Source: Polaromonas sp.
Lineage (GTDB): Bacteria > Pseudomonadota > Gammaproteobacteria > Burkholderiales > Burkholderiaceae_C
NCBI RefSeq assembly: GCF_018780625.1
Contig: NZ_JADMJK010000111.1
Location: 38,806 to 71,219 of the forward strand
Reading direction: 5' to 3'
Length of the DNA stretch: 32,414 bases
Shown here: positions 6,381 through 14,406 of the stretch, piece after piece
How the letters are laid out: each line of letters starts with the position of its first letter
How positions within the stretch are numbered: the stretch's first letter is position 1
Made by a program: the position numbers and the translations under genes
The notes under the pieces: model-generated
What the model saw: the letters and a program-made list of their open reading frames with translations, nothing else
Databases searched by the model: none
Told to the model about the DNA's origin: nothing

Positions 6381-8249
6381 ATGAACCAACCTGCGATGCA
6401 AGGGCTCAAGCTCAACACCCCCCCCTACGTCAAGAACGCAAAATTGATTGCCTGGGTCGCCGACATGGCGGGCCTGTGCAAACCCGACGACGTGTACTGG
6501 TGCGACGGCAGCGACGCTGAATACCAGCGCCTGTGTCAGCAACTGGTCGATGCCGGGACCTTCAAAAAACTCAACGAAACCAAGCGCCCCAACAGCTTTC
6601 TGGCGCAAAGCGACCCCAGCGACGTCGCCCGCGTGGAAGACCGCACCTACATCTGCTCGGCCCAAAAGGAAAATGCCGGCCCGACCAACAACTGGATGGA
6701 ACCGGGCGAAATGCGCGCCACGCTGCAGCCACTGTTTGACGGCTGCATGAAGGGCCGCACCATGTACGTGGTGCCCTTCAGCATGGGCCCGCTGGGCTCG
6801 CCGATTGCACACATTGGCATTGAGTTGTCGGACAGCCCGTACGTGGCCGTCAACATGAAGATCATGACCCGCATGGGCAAGGCCGTGTTTGAGGTACTGG
6901 GCACCGAGGGCGATTTCGTGCCCTGCGTGCACACCGTGGGCGCGCCGCTGGCTGAAGGCCAGCAAGACGTGACCTGGCCGTGCAACAAGACCAAATACAT
7001 CGTGCATTACCCCGAAACGCGCGAGATCTGGTCTTACGGCTCCGGCTACGGCGGCAACGCGCTGCTGGGCAAGAAATGCTTTGCATTGCGTATTGCGTCC
7101 AACATGGGCCGGGACCAGGGCTGGCTGGCCGAGCACATGCTGATCCTGGGCGTGACCAACCCCGAAGGCAAAAAATACCATGTGGCAGCGGCCTTCCCAA
7201 GCGCCTGCGGCAAGACCAACTTCTCGATGCTGGTGCCACCCGCCGGCTTCGAAGGCTGGACCGTCACCACGATTGGCGACGACATTGCCTGGATCAAGCC
7301 CGCCGCCGACGGCAAGCTCTACGCCATCAACCCCGAAGCCGGCTACTTTGGCGTGGCGCCCGGCACCAACCTGCTGACCAACCCGAATTGCATGCTCAGT
7401 GTTCGCGGCGACACGATTTTCACCAACGTGGCGCTGACCGACGACGGCGACGTGTGGTGGGAAGGCATGGAGCACGATGCGCCCGGCAAGGCGCTGCCCG
7501 ATCACCTGATCGACTGGCAGGGCAATCACTGGACGCCGCAAATCGCCAGGGAAACCGGCGCCAAGGCCGCCCACCCCAACTCACGCTTCACCGTGGCCGC
7601 CACCAACAACCCGGCGCTCGACAGCGCCTGGGACGACCCGAAAGGCGTGGCGATTGACGCCTTCATCTTTGGCGGCCGCCGCTCGACCACGGTGCCGCTG
7701 GTGACCGAAGCCCGCAACTGGGTGGAAGGTGTCTATATGGCCGCGACCATGGGCAGCGAAACCACCGCTGCCGCCACAGGCCAGGCCGGCGTGGTGCGCC
7801 GCGACCCGTTTGCAATGCTGCCGTTTGCCGGCTACAACATGAGCGACTACTTCCAGCACTGGCTCAACATGGGCGAGAAGCTCGCCGCCATGGACGCCAC
7901 GCTGCCCAGGATCTACACCACCAACTGGTTCCGCAAGGGCGAAGACGGCAAGTTTGTCTGGCCCGGCTATGGCGAAAACATGCGCGTGCTGGCCTGGATG
8001 ATTGACCGCATTGAAGGCAAGGGCCAGGGCGAAGACCACGTCACCGGCGTCAGCCCCAACTACGAAGACCTGAACTGGACCGGCCTGGATTTCAGCGCCG
8101 AGCAGTTCAACACCGTGACCAGCATCGACAAGGCCGCCTGGCTGAAAGAGCTGGAACTGCACACCGAGTTGTTCCAGCAACTCGAACACCACCTGCCCAA
8201 GGAACTGGGCGAGACCAAAGCCGCCATTGAGCGCCGCCTGGCGGCCTGA
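6381..8249 (+). CDS. pckG: Phosphoenolpyruvate carboxykinase (GTP)
   Basis: This 622-residue cytoplasmic enzyme catalyses oxaloacetate + GTP to phosphoenolpyruvate + GDP + CO2, the committing step of gluconeogenesis. Family marks are the substrate-loop region [19 protein letters not shown] (residues 134-152), and the PEPCK kinase loop [11 protein letters not shown] (272-282) with the reactive cysteine of the GTP class. The metal-binding segment TIGDDIAWI and [14 protein letters not shown] are also present. The length is typical of GTP-type enzymes; ATP-type PckA is about 540 residues with different motifs. ATG 6381 follows a GGAG sequence at 6370-6373. It is monocistronic and ends in a strong terminator shared with the convergent gene. 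Use of the GTP type is usual in Burkholderiales. Confidence 0.97.
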   Translation: MNQPAMQGLKLNTPPYVKNAKLIAWVADMAGLCKPDDVYWCDGSDAEYQRLCQQLVDAGTFKKLNETKRPNSFLAQSDPSDVARVEDRTYICSAQKENAGPTNNWMEPGEMRATLQPLFDGCMKGRTMYVVPFSMGPLGSPIAHIGIELSDSPYVAVNMKIMTRMGKAVFEVLGTEGDFVPCVHTVGAPLAEGQQDVTWPCNKTKYIVHYPETREIWSYGSGYGGNALLGKKCFALRIASNMGRDQGWLAEHMLILGVTNPEGKKYHVAAAFPSACGKTNFSMLVPPAGFEGWTVTTIGDDIAWIKPAADGKLYAINPEAGYFGVAPGTNLLTNPNCMLSVRGDTIFTNVALTDDGDVWWEGMEHDAPGKALPDHLIDWQGNHWTPQIARETGAKAAHPNSRFTVAATNNPALDSAWDDPKGVAIDAFIFGGRRSTTVPLVTEARNWVEGVYMAATMGSETTAAATGQAGVVRRDPFAMLPFAGYNMSDYFQHWLNMGEKLAAMDATLPRIYTTNWFRKGEDGKFVWPGYGENMRVLAWMIDRIEGKGQGEDHVTGVSPNYEDLNWTGLDFSAEQFNTVTSIDKAAWLKELELHTELFQQLEHHLPKELGETKAAIERRLAA

Positions 8250-8312
8250 CCGGTATCGGTGAAAAAGGCAAAGGCACACCGGGCAGAGCGGGGTTAAACG
8301 TCTCCCGGACAC

Positions 8313-8343
8313 AAAAAAGCCACCTTGTCCAGGTGGCTTTTTT
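8313..8343. terminator. Bidirectional intrinsic terminator after pckG
   Basis: AAAAAAGCCACCT (8313-8325) and AGGTGGCTTTTTT (8331-8343) form a perfect 13-bp stem with a 5-nt loop. T-tracts lie on both strands, serving pckG and the convergent membrane-protein gene. Confidence 0.92.
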
Positions 8344-8377
8344 ATTCAGACCGGCGGCGCGGCCCGCGCTGTTGACT

Positions 8378-8794
8378 TTACTGAGCGCGCGACATGGCGG
8401 CCTGCAAATCGGCCATGACGCGCGGATCGCTCTGGGCCATGGCCCACAGACGCTGGTCAGCGCGGGACCGGGCCATGCTGCGTGACCAGGCGTCAAGGCC
8501 GGCCTTGATCCGCGCGGCCAGGTTGCTTGCCGCACCAGCCAAAAGCGCCAGCACGGCAAAAGCCGCTGCCCACATGGAAATCCAGAGCACCATCAGGTGA
8601 CCTTCGGCGACGTTGTCCATCACCTGGTAAGCCACGACCATGACGGCGGCGGCCATGGCCGACAGCAGCAAGGTGGCCAGGCTGCGCGAGCCGGCCAGGC
8701 CGTGGCCCAACTGGCGCACGGCGTCAAACGCCAACCCGGCACGGGCAACGCCAGGGTGCTGCGTGGAATATTTGATATCGACGAAACTGGCCAT
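8378..8794 (-). CDS. Small two-helix inner-membrane protein
   Basis: This 138-residue protein has two adjacent hydrophobic helices, about residues 38-58 (SLATLLLSAMAAAVMVVAYQ) and 68-92 (LMVLWISMWAAAFAVLALLA). A basic, Ala- and Arg-rich C-terminal region follows (SRSMARSRADQRLWAMAQSD). N- and C-termini would lie on the same side, probably the cytoplasm. GAGGAG precedes the ATG. It is divergent from the LysR gene, with the operator-like palindromes in the shared spacer, so it is a candidate target of that regulator. I do not recognise the family. Confidence 0.75.
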   Translation of the reverse strand: MASFVDIKYSTQHPGVARAGLAFDAVRQLGHGLAGSRSLATLLLSAMAAAVMVVAYQVMDNVAEGHLMVLWISMWAAAFAVLALLAGAASNLAARIKAGLDAWSRSMARSRADQRLWAMAQSDPRVMADLQAAMSRAQ

Positions 8795-8886
8795 GATGGG
8801 CTCCTCTATTGAACGGTCCCCGTCAACAAGATTGTCTGGGGTGTTTGAATCATAGGGTTATCCCTTATTCGACTCCACTTTATATT

Positions 8887-8913
8887 CGTGATGAAATATA
8901 TTCACGGCCGTGA
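8887..8913. promoter_or_regulatory. Operator-like triple half-site between a LysR gene and its divergent neighbour
   Basis: The perfect 12-bp palindrome TCACGGCCGTGA (8902-8913) is joined by another CGTGA half-site at 8887-8891. That gives CGTGA-N11-TCACG plus a further CGTGA. Paired and spaced half-sites between a LysR gene and a divergent gene are the classic arrangement for LysR-type autoregulation. The surrounding AT-rich stretch (8862-8902) could hold both promoters. Confidence 0.5.
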
Positions 8914-8955
8914 TAACCTGACGCCTTCACTGTCCTTAACTGGCGCAAACCTCCG

Positions 8956-9912
8956 ATGAATCCTCCCAATTTCCGCACATTGGACCTGAACCTGCTCCGG
9001 GTGTTTGACGAGGTGATGGCCGAGCGCAGCCTGACGCGGGCGGCGCGCAACCTGTCGCTGACCCAGCCGGCCGTCAGCAACGCCCTGCGCCGCCTGCGCG
9101 ACACGCTGGGTGACGAGCTGGTGCAGCGCAGCGGCCAGGGCGTGGCACCCACGGCGCGCGCGCTGGCGATCTGGCCCGCGGTCCGCGAGGCTCTGCAGCA
9201 GCTGCAAGCCTCGCTGATCCCCAACGAGTTTGTGCCGGCGCAGGCCAGTTCCACCTTTGTGCTGGCCATGGCCGACGCCACGGCAGCCGAACTGATACCG
9301 GGGCTGGTCGAGACACTGGAGCATGAGGCCCCCGGCGTTTCCCTGCGGGTGGTGCCGCTCACCACGCGCGACCCGCGCAGGCTGCTGGACGAAGGGAATT
9401 GCGACCTGGCGGTGGGCTATTTTCCGGCCGTGCTGGCCAACCTGACGGCCAGCGCCCAAAGCGGCGAAGCCCTGCCGTTTGCCTACCAGCGGCTCTACCA
9501 CGGCGAATATGTCTGCGTGATGCGCAAGGGCCACCCGCTGGCCAGCGGCCCGCTGACGCTGCAGCGCTTTTGCAGCGCGCGCCACATGCTGGTGAGCTTT
9601 TCAGGGCGGGCGTTTGGCTTTATAGACGAGGCACTGGCGGCACTGGGCCAGACACGCAACGTGGTGCTGACCGTCAACCAGTTTTTTACCGCCGGCCGGG
9701 TAGTGGCCAACTCCAACTTGCTGACCGTGCTGCCGCGCCACTTCGTGCGGGTGACCGGCATTGCCGAGCAACTGGAGTTGCGCCCCTTGCCCTTTGCGGT
9801 GTCGCCGGTGCATGTCGATGCCGTGTGGCACCGCCGGTCCCAGCAAGACAACGCTCACCTGTGGTTGCGCGAGACGCTCGCGCACGCAGCCGACAAGGCG
9901 TTTGCAGCCTGA
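8956..9912 (+). CDS. LysR-family transcriptional regulator
   Basis: This 318-residue regulator has the N-terminal winged helix-turn-helix (DLNLLRVFDEVMAERSLTRA, then ARNLSLTQPAVSNALRRLRD, residues 9-49), and a LysR substrate-binding domain from about residue 90 to 305. The effector is not predictable. ATG 8956 opens the canonical LysR start (NFRTLDLNLLRVF), although no strong ribosome-binding site precedes it. It is divergent from the small membrane-protein gene at 8378-8794, with palindromic half-sites between them. A 12-bp palindrome GGTTTTAAAACC lies just after its stop codon. Length and domain order are normal. Confidence 0.93.
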   Translation: MNPPNFRTLDLNLLRVFDEVMAERSLTRAARNLSLTQPAVSNALRRLRDTLGDELVQRSGQGVAPTARALAIWPAVREALQQLQASLIPNEFVPAQASSTFVLAMADATAAELIPGLVETLEHEAPGVSLRVVPLTTRDPRRLLDEGNCDLAVGYFPAVLANLTASAQSGEALPFAYQRLYHGEYVCVMRKGHPLASGPLTLQRFCSARHMLVSFSGRAFGFIDEALAALGQTRNVVLTVNQFFTAGRVVANSNLLTVLPRHFVRVTGIAEQLELRPLPFAVSPVHVDAVWHRRSQQDNAHLWLRETLAHAADKAFAA

Positions 9913-10102
9913 AATCCGGTTTTAAAACCTGTAACGGCAGTTGGATCCGCACGAGGCCGCGTTTCGCGCATGTCCCGGAGCCGCCGCATTCCCTCGTGGA
10001 TACATCGGCCCGTTTGTCATCGTTCCTCCTGGCAGGACAGCGGCACCTCGCCCCAGCGCTCACGTTGAGGAGAGGTTCAAGCCAGCGCCAAGCGGGGATT
10101 GG

Positions 10103-10573
10103 CTATTTCTTCCTTGGATCGTCTGCCGGATTGATGTAGCTGATCCCCCAAGGCCCCATACCGTGGACCTGAACAATGGTCTCATCTTTATTCCAGCCAA
10201 AGTGCGGGGTCCTGGGCTGCATGATGGCGACACCGCCAGCGGACAGGGCCACTGTTTTGGAGTTGTCCAGTTTGTCTCCGGTTCCCAGGTTGAACGTGCC
10301 GGAGATCACCGTGACATGCTCGATCGCCGGATGCCAGTGGGCGGCTATCTGGTAATTCGCCGGGAATTTCAGGCGAAAGGTAAACGGGACAGCTTCGCTG
10401 ATCGGACCTTCAAGTATGGAAATCTTCGCGCCTGGTGGCAGCGAAGGCACATCCGTCCATTTCATCTCATCCGGCATCATCATCATGTGGCCACCTGACT
10501 GCGCCCAGACGGGAGGCGCTCCGAGGCCGGCAAGGACCAGGGCTGCATACAGTGCGGCAAGCGTGCTTCTCAT
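10103..10573 (-). CDS. Periplasmic cupin-domain protein
   Basis: This 156-residue protein has a Sec signal peptide (residues 1-24, cleavage after PVWA), then a single cupin barrel. Cupin motif 1 is AAHWHPAIEHVTVISGTF with metal ligands H79, H81 and E85. Motif 2 contains MQPRTPHFGW with H124. All four ligands are present, so it probably binds a divalent metal. An open frame continues upstream to 10723, but the ATG at 10573 begins an obvious signal peptide and has AGGGGG just before it. The methionine-rich HMMMMPDEMKW after the signal peptide is unusual and could be a metal-binding patch. It is convergent with the LysR gene. Enzyme function is unknown. Confidence 0.83.
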   Translation of the reverse strand: MRSTLAALYAALVLAGLGAPPVWAQSGGHMMMMPDEMKWTDVPSLPPGAKISILEGPISEAVPFTFRLKFPANYQIAAHWHPAIEHVTVISGTFNLGTGDKLDNSKTVALSAGGVAIMQPRTPHFGWNKDETIVQVHGMGPWGISYINPADDPRKK

Positions 10574-10836
10574 GGGGAACCCCCTGCGAACTTTTTTGGA
10601 GCCCGTGAAAGAGGATAGGCAAGGCGCTGGCTCCTCCACGCCCGTCCATCTTGACAGGGACAGCAAACGCTGGATGGCATGACAGCAGTTTGTCCGTTCC
10701 CGAATCGGATACAAGTAAATCACTGATGGCCCCGCCTGGCAATAACCAAATCCTTCATGTTGTCAGCATGTGTAGCAGACCAGGAATCCTGGTCCACGCC
10801 GAGGCAGGCGCAGACGGAGCGGCCAGCGTGTGCGGC

Positions 10837-11259
10837 CTATTCAGCCAGGTCGAACTGCGGGTTCCAGGCCACTTCCCACAGGTGATCGTCCGGGTCCTGA
10901 AAGTAGCCCGAGTAACCGCCCCAGAAGGCAGGTTGCGCCGGCTTGACGATCGTGGCGCCCGCCCGCCTGGCCTGCTCCATGACGGCATCGACCTCCTCCC
11001 GTGTGCCCACATTGTGGGCCAGCGCAAACCCCGGTGCGCTTCGTTGAGACGGCGGCAGGCCGGTGTCATGCGCCAGGCTGTGACGTGGCCAGAGCGCCAG
11101 CTTGAGCCCTGCCTGCAGGTCAAAGAAGACGACAGCGCCATGCGCAAATTCTTCGCCCACAATGCCTTGCGTGACCAGCCCGAGGCCGTCGCGGTAAAAG
11201 GCCAACGATTTATTGAGGTCGTCAACACCGAGGGTGATCAGGGTAATGCGTGGTTTCAT
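10837..11259 (-). CDS. VOC-superfamily (glyoxalase/bleomycin-resistance-like) protein
   Basis: This 140-residue cytoplasmic protein consists of paired beta-alpha-beta-beta-beta modules. It begins ITLITLGVDDLNKSLAFYRD and ends with the characteristic GYSGYFQDPDDHLWEVAWNP. The metal glutamate of the second module is present in LWEVAW. Such proteins include dioxygenases, isomerases and resistance proteins; the substrate cannot be named. The frame stays open to 11382, but ATG 11259 has GGGAGAA nearby upstream and matches the usual domain start. It is divergent from the metallophosphoesterase gene (126-bp spacer) and 263 bp upstream of the cupin gene on the same strand. That gap holds no gene I can support. 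Confidence 0.88.
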   Translation of the reverse strand: MKPRITLITLGVDDLNKSLAFYRDGLGLVTQGIVGEEFAHGAVVFFDLQAGLKLALWPRHSLAHDTGLPPSQRSAPGFALAHNVGTREEVDAVMEQARRAGATIVKPAQPAFWGGYSGYFQDPDDHLWEVAWNPQFDLAE

Positions 11260-11385
11260 GGGCGATTCTCCCGGGCTGTCTTGTGATGAAGGGCGCATCC
11301 ACAAACGCCGACGCACCCGGCGGATGGGCGTCAGGCAGCCATGGCCTATTGACGACGCCCTATTATCTTCCCGCACAATCAAGCG

Positions 11386-12252
11386 GTGAACATCCAGCTT
11401 TTATCCGACCTGCACCTCGAGTCCCACCCGCACTTCATGCCCAAACCCCTGCCTGGCGCCGACCTGCTGGTGCTGGCCGGAGATATCGGGTCTTACCAGG
11501 ACGGCTCGCTGCTCAGCAGTCTGGCCATCGACGACTTTGGCCTGGCGCGATTTTCTCCACTGCCGGTAGCATGCGGCGGCGCCGGCTGGCCGACGCCGGT
11601 GTTGTTTATCCCTGGCAACCACGAGTATGACGGGCTGGATTTTGACGCGACCCGGCTGCGGCTGCGCGCGGCCTGCGCGCGCCTGGGCCTGGTCTGGCTG
11701 GAGCAGGAAACCGTGGTGATCGGCGGCGTGCGCTTTGTGGGCAGCACCTTGTGGGCCGATTTTGATGCGCTGACCGCCTTCAAGGCCAGCGCCAGCCCCG
11801 CGCGGGCCAGCGAGATCACGCTGGGAGAGCAGCTCAAGGCACGCGAAAAAGCCTTTCGCGCCGCCAATTTCTACCTCAAGAAAAACCACTCCTTGCGCAA
11901 CGGCGCGCCCATGCTGGCCAGCGACGTGCGCGAAGAAGCCCTGAAAAGCCAGGCCTGGCTGCGCCAGGCGCTGGCCGTGCCGTTTGAAGGCCCGACCGTG
12001 GCAGTCACGCATTTCGCGCCCAGCCTGCTCAGCGCCGACCCGCGCTACGGCCTCACGCCAGGCACCGCCGGGTTTTGCAATGCGCTGGACGAGTTGCTGC
12101 CGCTGGCCAGGCTGTGGCTGCACGGCCACCTGCATTGCCCGGTGGACTACGTCAAGCACGGCTGCCGCGTGGTGGGCAACCCGCTGGGCTATGCGCGCAA
12201 GGGCGAGCAACTCACCTTCAACCCCAACTTGCTGATCCAGGTCGGGCGCTAA
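11386..12252 (+). CDS. Calcineurin-like metallophosphoesterase
   Basis: This 288-residue predicted phosphoesterase has all dimetal-site blocks in order: SDLHLE (D8, H10), AGDIG (D33), PGNHEYD (N78, H79), VTHFAPS, and LHGHLH near residue 248. The start is GTG at 11386; it begins the first strand MNIQLLSDLHL directly, and no better upstream start exists. The family hydrolyses phosphoesters of nucleotides, proteins or small molecules; no substrate is suggested by context. Its stop lies 8 bp from the end of the convergent MocR gene. Confidence 0.9.
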   Translation: MNIQLLSDLHLESHPHFMPKPLPGADLLVLAGDIGSYQDGSLLSSLAIDDFGLARFSPLPVACGGAGWPTPVLFIPGNHEYDGLDFDATRLRLRAACARLGLVWLEQETVVIGGVRFVGSTLWADFDALTAFKASASPARASEITLGEQLKAREKAFRAANFYLKKNHSLRNGAPMLASDVREEALKSQAWLRQALAVPFEGPTVAVTHFAPSLLSADPRYGLTPGTAGFCNALDELLPLARLWLHGHLHCPVDYVKHGCRVVGNPLGYARKGEQLTFNPNLLIQVGR

Positions 12253-12260
12253 CCCTCAAC

Positions 12261-13676
12261 TCACCGCAGCGCGTCCCGCAGCCGGACAAACACCTTCCAG
12301 AACGCCGCGTCCTGCGTGGTCGCAAAGTTGATGCGCATCAGGGTGCTGGGCTTGCGCACGGCGTGAAACAGCGCGCCGGGGGCGATCAGATAGTCTTCGT
12401 CGAGCATGCGCTGTGCCAGCGCGTCGGTGTCCACGCCGGTTTCGACCCAGCCAAACAGGCCCGCCGGTTCGGCCGCAAAAGTGCAGCCGTGGGCCAGCGC
12501 CAGCTGCACGCTGCGGCCGCGCGCCTGGTCGAGCCGGCTGCGTATGCGCTCGGCGTGGCGGCGCAGCTGGCCCTGGTCTATGCACCAGGCCAGCGCCTGC
12601 TCCAGCAGCGCGGGCGTGCTCAGGGTGGCCAGCAGCTTGGTGGTGAGCAGGCGCTCGACCAGATCGGGCGGCGCGGCCATGAAGCCCACGCGCCAGCCGG
12701 GCGCCAGAATCTTGGCAAAGCCGCTGACGTAAATGGTGCGCTGCAAGCCGTCGAGCGCGCACAACCGGGTGGCGTGCTCGGGTGCCAGGTGGCTGTAGGT
12801 GTCGTCTTCAACAATATGAAAGTTGTGCTGGTGCGCCAGCTGCAGCACGCGGTGGGCGCTGCCCGGCGTGATGCAGCAGCCGGTGGGGTTGTGGAACACG
12901 CTGACGCTGACAAACAGCTTGGGGGCATGCAGCTGGCAGTACTGCGCCATCACCGCCAGGTCGGGGCCGTCTGCGCGGCGCGGCACCGGCAAAATCCGCA
13001 TGCCCAGCGCATCGAGCCGGGCAAACTCCACGGCCCAGCCGGGTTCCTCGACCATCACGCAGTCGCCGGCGCGCAGCAGCGTGCGGCTCACGATGTCCAG
13101 CGCATGGGTGGCACCGACGGTGGTAATGATCTGCCCGGGCGCGGCATGCACATTGAGGGCGCCCAGCTTTTGCGACAGCGACCGGCGCAGGCCCGCGTCG
13201 CCCAGCGGCTCGCCGTACTGCAACGAAAACGCCCGCAGCGCGCTGGCGCTGGTGACCTTGCGCACGGCTGCCGGCATGAAGCTGGTGTCCAGCCAGTCCG
13301 GCGGAAACACCCCCATGCCGGGCTGCGGCTTGCTGCTGGTGGGGTGAAACATGCCACGAATCAGCGCGGCCGCGTCGACCGGCCCGTTAACTATGTTTTT
13401 AATAGCTGTCTGCGCTTTACCGGCAGGCGCCAAAGGCGTATTTGATGATGAATCGCGGACAAAAAAGCCGCGGTTGCGGCGCGCCACCACCAGGCCCTGC
13501 GCCTGGAGCTGGTCGTAGGCGGCCACCACCGTGGACACGCTCACGCCCTGCTGCCCGGCGCACATCCGCACCGACGGCAGGCGCGCGCCGGGCGCCAGCA
13601 GGCGGCTGCGAATGCGCTCGGCAAAGCGGGCGCTGAGTTGCTCGGTCAGGGATTGCGACGCGGTCTTGATCAACAT
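12261..13676 (-). CDS. MocR-type (GntR HTH plus aminotransferase domain) regulator
   Basis: This 471-residue regulator combines an N-terminal GntR winged helix (residues 1-75, with LPSVRMCAGQQGVSVSTVVA) with a fold-type-I aminotransferase domain (about 110-471). The aminotransferase part shows the PLP-site segment VEDDTYSHL and the lysine region YVSGFAKILAPGWRVG. MocR proteins bind PLP or a PLP-amino-acid adduct to switch transcription. ATG 13676 is chosen because the GntR domain starts right after it; the frame is open to 13727. It faces a LysE/EamA/aminotransferase operon across a spacer carrying the inverted repeat at 13726-13758, the usual MocR arrangement. Oddly, residues 75-97 (between the domains) are encoded by a copy of the intergenic repeat also found at 5296-5361. 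Confidence 0.92.
   Translation of the reverse strand: MLIKTASQSLTEQLSARFAERIRSRLLAPGARLPSVRMCAGQQGVSVSTVVAAYDQLQAQGLVVARRNRGFFVRDSSSNTPLAPAGKAQTAIKNIVNGPVDAAALIRGMFHPTSSKPQPGMGVFPPDWLDTSFMPAAVRKVTSASALRAFSLQYGEPLGDAGLRRSLSQKLGALNVHAAPGQIITTVGATHALDIVSRTLLRAGDCVMVEEPGWAVEFARLDALGMRILPVPRRADGPDLAVMAQYCQLHAPKLFVSVSVFHNPTGCCITPGSAHRVLQLAHQHNFHIVEDDTYSHLAPEHATRLCALDGLQRTIYVSGFAKILAPGWRVGFMAAPPDLVERLLTTKLLATLSTPALLEQALAWCIDQGQLRRHAERIRSRLDQARGRSVQLALAHGCTFAAEPAGLFGWVETGVDTDALAQRMLDEDYLIAPGALFHAVRKPSTLMRINFATTQDAAFWKVFVRLRDALR
13387..13453 (+). repeat. Repeat copy B, in frame inside the MocR interdomain linker
   Basis: This 67-bp segment shares both ends with copy A at 5296-5361: TTAACTATG...TTTAATAGCTG on one side and GTATTTGATGATGAAT on the other. 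Read from the MocR strand it encodes about 22 residues rich in Ser, Ala, Pro and Lys between the HTH and the aminotransferase domains. Linkers in this family vary in length, so an insertion would be tolerated. It is AT-rich compared with the surrounding coding sequence. Confidence 0.65.
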
Positions 13677-13725
13677 GGCGGGGTCCTGGGGACGGAGTGG
13701 AACAGCTGTACTGGCGGGGCGACCC

Positions 13726-13758
13726 ATACAGTTCTGAAGTTTGTACCCCCAACTGTAT
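13726..13758. promoter_or_regulatory. Inverted repeat operator between the MocR gene and its divergent operon
   Basis: ATACAGTT (13726-13733) and AACTGTAT (13751-13758) are perfect inverted 8-mers with a 17-bp spacer. Related CTGTACTGG (13705-13713) and CTACTGTGCTGG (13761-13772) flank them as possible extra half-sites. The position, 37 bp from the LysE start and 50 bp from the MocR start, fits autoregulation and control of the operon. Confidence 0.6.
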
Positions 13759-13794
13759 CGCTACTGTGCTGGTTTCAGCGATAAAGTCAGCGCC

Positions 13795-14406
13795 ATGAAC
13801 TGGCAAGAATTCACCGCTTTACTGGTGCTGGCCACGGCGATGAGCTTCACGCCCGGGCCCAACACCACCCTGTCCACGGCGCTCGCGGCCAACCACGGCC
13901 TGCGCCGCGCCATGCCCTTTGTCTGCGCCGTGCCAGTCGGCTGGGGTGTGCTGCTGAGCCTGTGCGCGCTGGGCCTGGGCGCGCTGGTGCTGGCCGTGCC
14001 GCTGCTCAACTGGGCCGTCAAGCTCGGCGGCGTGGCCTACCTGCTGTGGCTGGCCTTCAAGCTGGCCAGTTCGCGCCAGTTCAGCGAGGCCGATGCGGCG
14101 CGCCTGAGCGTGACCTTCTGGCAAGGCGCGGCGCTGCAGTTTGTCAACATCAAGGCCTGGATGCTGGCGCTGGCGATTGTCAGCGGCTGGATTGCCGGGC
14201 GCACCGAGCCGGGCCTGCGCTTTGCCGTGGTGCTGCCGGTGATGCTGGCCTATGCGTTTGCCAGCAACCTGAGCTACGCGCTGGCGGGCGCGCTGCTGCG
14301 CGACTGGCTGCGCGGGCCGGGCGGCACTGGCCGGCGGCTGCTGCGGTTTAACCGCGCCATGGCGGGCGTGCTGGTGCTCACGGCCCTCTGGATGCTTTTC
14401 CTGTGA
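13795..14406 (+). CDS. LysE-family amino-acid exporter
   Basis: This 203-residue inner-membrane protein has about six hydrophobic helices. Its N-terminus contains the LysE/RhtB signature MSFTPGPNTTLSTALAANHG (residues 16-35). The family exports amino acids such as lysine, threonine or homoserine by proton antiport. A TTG at 13741 is in frame, but ATG 13795 gives the usual family N-terminus (NWQEFTALLVLA), and 13741-13758 is occupied by the operator-like repeat. It is the first gene of the rightward operon facing MocR. Its stop overlaps the GTG start of the EamA gene by 4 nt (GTGA). Confidence 0.92.
   Translation: MNWQEFTALLVLATAMSFTPGPNTTLSTALAANHGLRRAMPFVCAVPVGWGVLLSLCALGLGALVLAVPLLNWAVKLGGVAYLLWLAFKLASSRQFSEADAARLSVTFWQGAALQFVNIKAWMLALAIVSGWIAGRTEPGLRFAVVLPVMLAYAFASNLSYALAGALLRDWLRGPGGTGRRLLRFNRAMAGVLVLTALWMLFL

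Noticed and set aside
6315..7574. 419-codon minus-strand frame
   Set aside because: It is antisense to pckG, whose identity is certain, and has no family signature.
9918..9929. GGTTTTAAAACC palindrome after the LysR gene as terminator
   Set aside because: It has no loop or T-tract, so it cannot fold into a terminator hairpin; it may be chance or a protein site.
12075..13445. 456-codon open frame on the plus strand
   Set aside because: It lies antisense to the MocR gene and spans the end of the metallophosphoesterase. Its translation is Gln/Arg/Ala-rich with no domain pattern, as expected of shadow frames in high-GC DNA.
13741..13794. Upstream TTG start for the LysE gene
   Set aside because: The extra 18 residues are not part of the exporter N-terminus and the DNA is occupied by the operator-like repeat.
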